Shown in pieces: positions 38,819 through 39,611 of a DNA stretch of 39,611 nucleotides. The position numbers and the translations under genes are program-made. The stretch comes from an uncultured Oscillospiraceae bacterium. GTDB lineage: Bacteria > Bacillota > Clostridia > Oscillospirales > Ruminococcaceae. The stretch is taken from the NCBI GenBank assembly GCA_910587335.1, contig CAJUMG010000018.1, forward strand, positions 1 to 39,611, read 5' to 3'. Below the pieces are notes generated by a model. The model did not search any database. It was not told the DNA's origin and saw only the letters and a program-made list of their open reading frames with translations. How positions within the stretch are numbered: position 1 is the stretch's first letter; every line of letters starts with the position of its first letter.

Positions 38819-39058
38819 GTGGCAGAAGCATCGGACACCCAAGGTATCCTTCGTCAAAATCTGCTGGATGCCGGATGCGGTTTGGATACCGTTCAGCATT
38901 GTATGAATCTGGCGAAAAAACAGAAAAGTGTGGAGCTGCTCCGCCTTCTCGCCAGCCACCGGCAGAAATTGCTGAACACCATCCACAAAAACGAGAAGCG
39001 CATAGACTGCCTGGACTATCTGGTCTATCAAATCGAAAAGCAAGCAAATCAACTTTAG
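38819..39058 (+). CDS. small helical protein of unknown function in a LysR-controlled operon
   Basis: A 79-residue protein: ILRQNLLDAGCGLDTVQHCM, then NLAKKQKSVELLRLLASHRQ, ending RIDCLDYLVYQIEKQANQL. It is almost entirely helical and resembles the C-terminal dimerisation helices of MerR-like proteins, but lacks a DNA-binding part. I recall similar proteins next to LysR and hydrolase genes in Clostridia; no function is known to me. The start is GTG at 38819 with GGGGAGG 7 bases upstream; the frame extends further upstream but overlaps the promoter. The hydrolase follows 12 bases later, so the two genes are co-transcribed. Confidence 0.75.
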   Translation: MAEASDTQGILRQNLLDAGCGLDTVQHCMNLAKKQKSVELLRLLASHRQKLLNTIHKNEKRIDCLDYLVYQIEKQANQL

Positions 39059-39070
39059 GAGGCATTGCAA

Positions 39071-39577
39071 ATGGAAGAAAAACTGAATCTGACCCAGGAA
39101 TGGGATAAGACTTTCCCAAAAAGCGGCAAGGTAGAGCATCGCAAGGTGATCCTTCACAACCGCTATGGTATCACCTTGGCGGCAGACCTGTACCAGCCCA
39201 AGGGCATGACCGGGGAGCTGGCGGCTATCGCTGTTTGTGGTCCCTTCGGCGCGGTGAAGGAGCAGGCGTCCGGTTTGTATGCCCAGACGATGGCAGAGCG
39301 CGGCTTTCTGACCATCGCTTTTGACCCTTCCTTCACCGGCGAGAGCGGCGGGGCGCCCCGCTATATGGCCTCTCCCGACATCAACACCGAGGACTTTCAG
39401 GCAGCGGTGGATTTTCTGTCTGTCCAGGACAACGTGGACCCGGAGAAAATCGGCATCATCGGCATCTGCGGCTGGGGCGGCATGGCTTTGAACACCGCCG
39501 CGCTGGATACCCGTGTGAAAGCCACCGCCGCCATCACCATGTATGATATGAGCCGGGTCAATGCTCATGTACGGTAA
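39071..39577 (+). pseudogene. alpha/beta hydrolase, 3' half lost
   Basis: A 168-codon frame covering the N-terminal half of a YcjY-like/dienelactone-hydrolase-like alpha/beta hydrolase (normally about 300-340 residues). Visible features are the NRYGITLAADLYQPKGM start, AVCGPFGAVKEQASGLYAQT, FDPSFTGESGGAPRY, the NTEDFQAAVDFLS segment and the nucleophile elbow IGIICGWGG-like block, read here as GIIGICGWGGMALNTAALD with Cys at the elbow. After TMYDMSRVNAH the frame ends in VR and a stop, where homologs continue with a GYF-type segment and the catalytic Asp and His. ATG at 39071 has AGGAGG 8 bases upstream. Insertion or rearrangement at about 39570 is likely; the 34 bases to the window end are unrecognised. 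Confidence 0.75.
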
Positions 39578-39611
39578 AGAAGCAAGTAACCGAAAACAAG
39601 AGATAGACTGC

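Noticed and set aside
1..39611. CRISPR arrays, complete insertion sequences, rRNA genes, replication origin
   Set aside because: I saw no regularly spaced repeats, no intact transposase, no rRNA sequence and no DnaA-box cluster in the window.

Overview
The window looks like chromosomal DNA from a spore-forming, low-to-mid GC Firmicute of class Clostridia, probably an Oscillospiraceae/Ruminococcaceae-type gut anaerobe. Supporting this are strong AGGAGG ribosome sites, frequent GTG/TTG starts, SpoVS, the RNase Y-YmdB pair, YloU/YloV, a T-box leader on thrS, Rex, a BioY transporter, an NfnAB-type bifurcating transhydrogenase and a two-gene SUF-like Fe-S system. No species-level assignment can be made from the sequence alone.

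Layout. 1-2900: tRNA-Arg(ACG), mannose-6-phosphate isomerase, and a secreted protein with an NPATG sorting-like tail. 2900-8240: an M24B aminopeptidase, BioY, a Cys-less MGMT-like protein and RecG. 8387-15112 (minus strand): YloV/FakA-like, YloU/Asp23, an orphan family-5 substrate-binding lipoprotein, SpoVS, YmdB and RNase Y. 15308-17608: promoter, threonine T-box and thrS (TTG start). 17624-20527 (minus): a broken free-methionine-sulfoxide reductase fragment joined to a GNAT gene, Rex with a Rex-like operator on its own promoter, DUF896, a PHP phosphatase and another GNAT. 20644-22753: a tyrosine operon (aroF-tyrA) preceded by a Tyr-rich leader peptide and a classical attenuator. 22848-27711: a GNAT gene, tRNA-Leu(TAA), then an accessory-looking stretch with a decayed GHKL kinase fragment, a DUF7662-like protein, an alpha/beta hydrolase, an intact LytTR/GHKL two-component system and an unknown coiled-coil protein. 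27837-30223: nfnA-nfnB. 30234-35699: an unknown lipoprotein, then a TetR regulator and an RND exporter. 35772-37516: SmsC/SmsB-like Fe-S assembly genes. 37519-39611: a TnpV pseudogene, a LysR regulator divergent from a small helical protein, and a broken alpha/beta hydrolase at the window edge.

How it works together. Much of the control can be read from the DNA: tRNA sensing (thrS), ribosome-mediated attenuation (aroF-tyrA), a redox operator (rex), a perfect TetR palindrome (RND exporter), and a LysR dyad placed as in classical divergent LysR units. The best candidates for new biology are the aroF-tyrA attenuator, the RND pump with a roughly 240-residue helical insertion inside its porter domain, the LytTR/GHKL unit next to an unknown protein whose promoter carries a dyad, and the LysR/small-protein/hydrolase module. 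Several junctions (17.8 kb, 23.7 kb, 37.5 kb, 39.57 kb) show gene decay or insertion.
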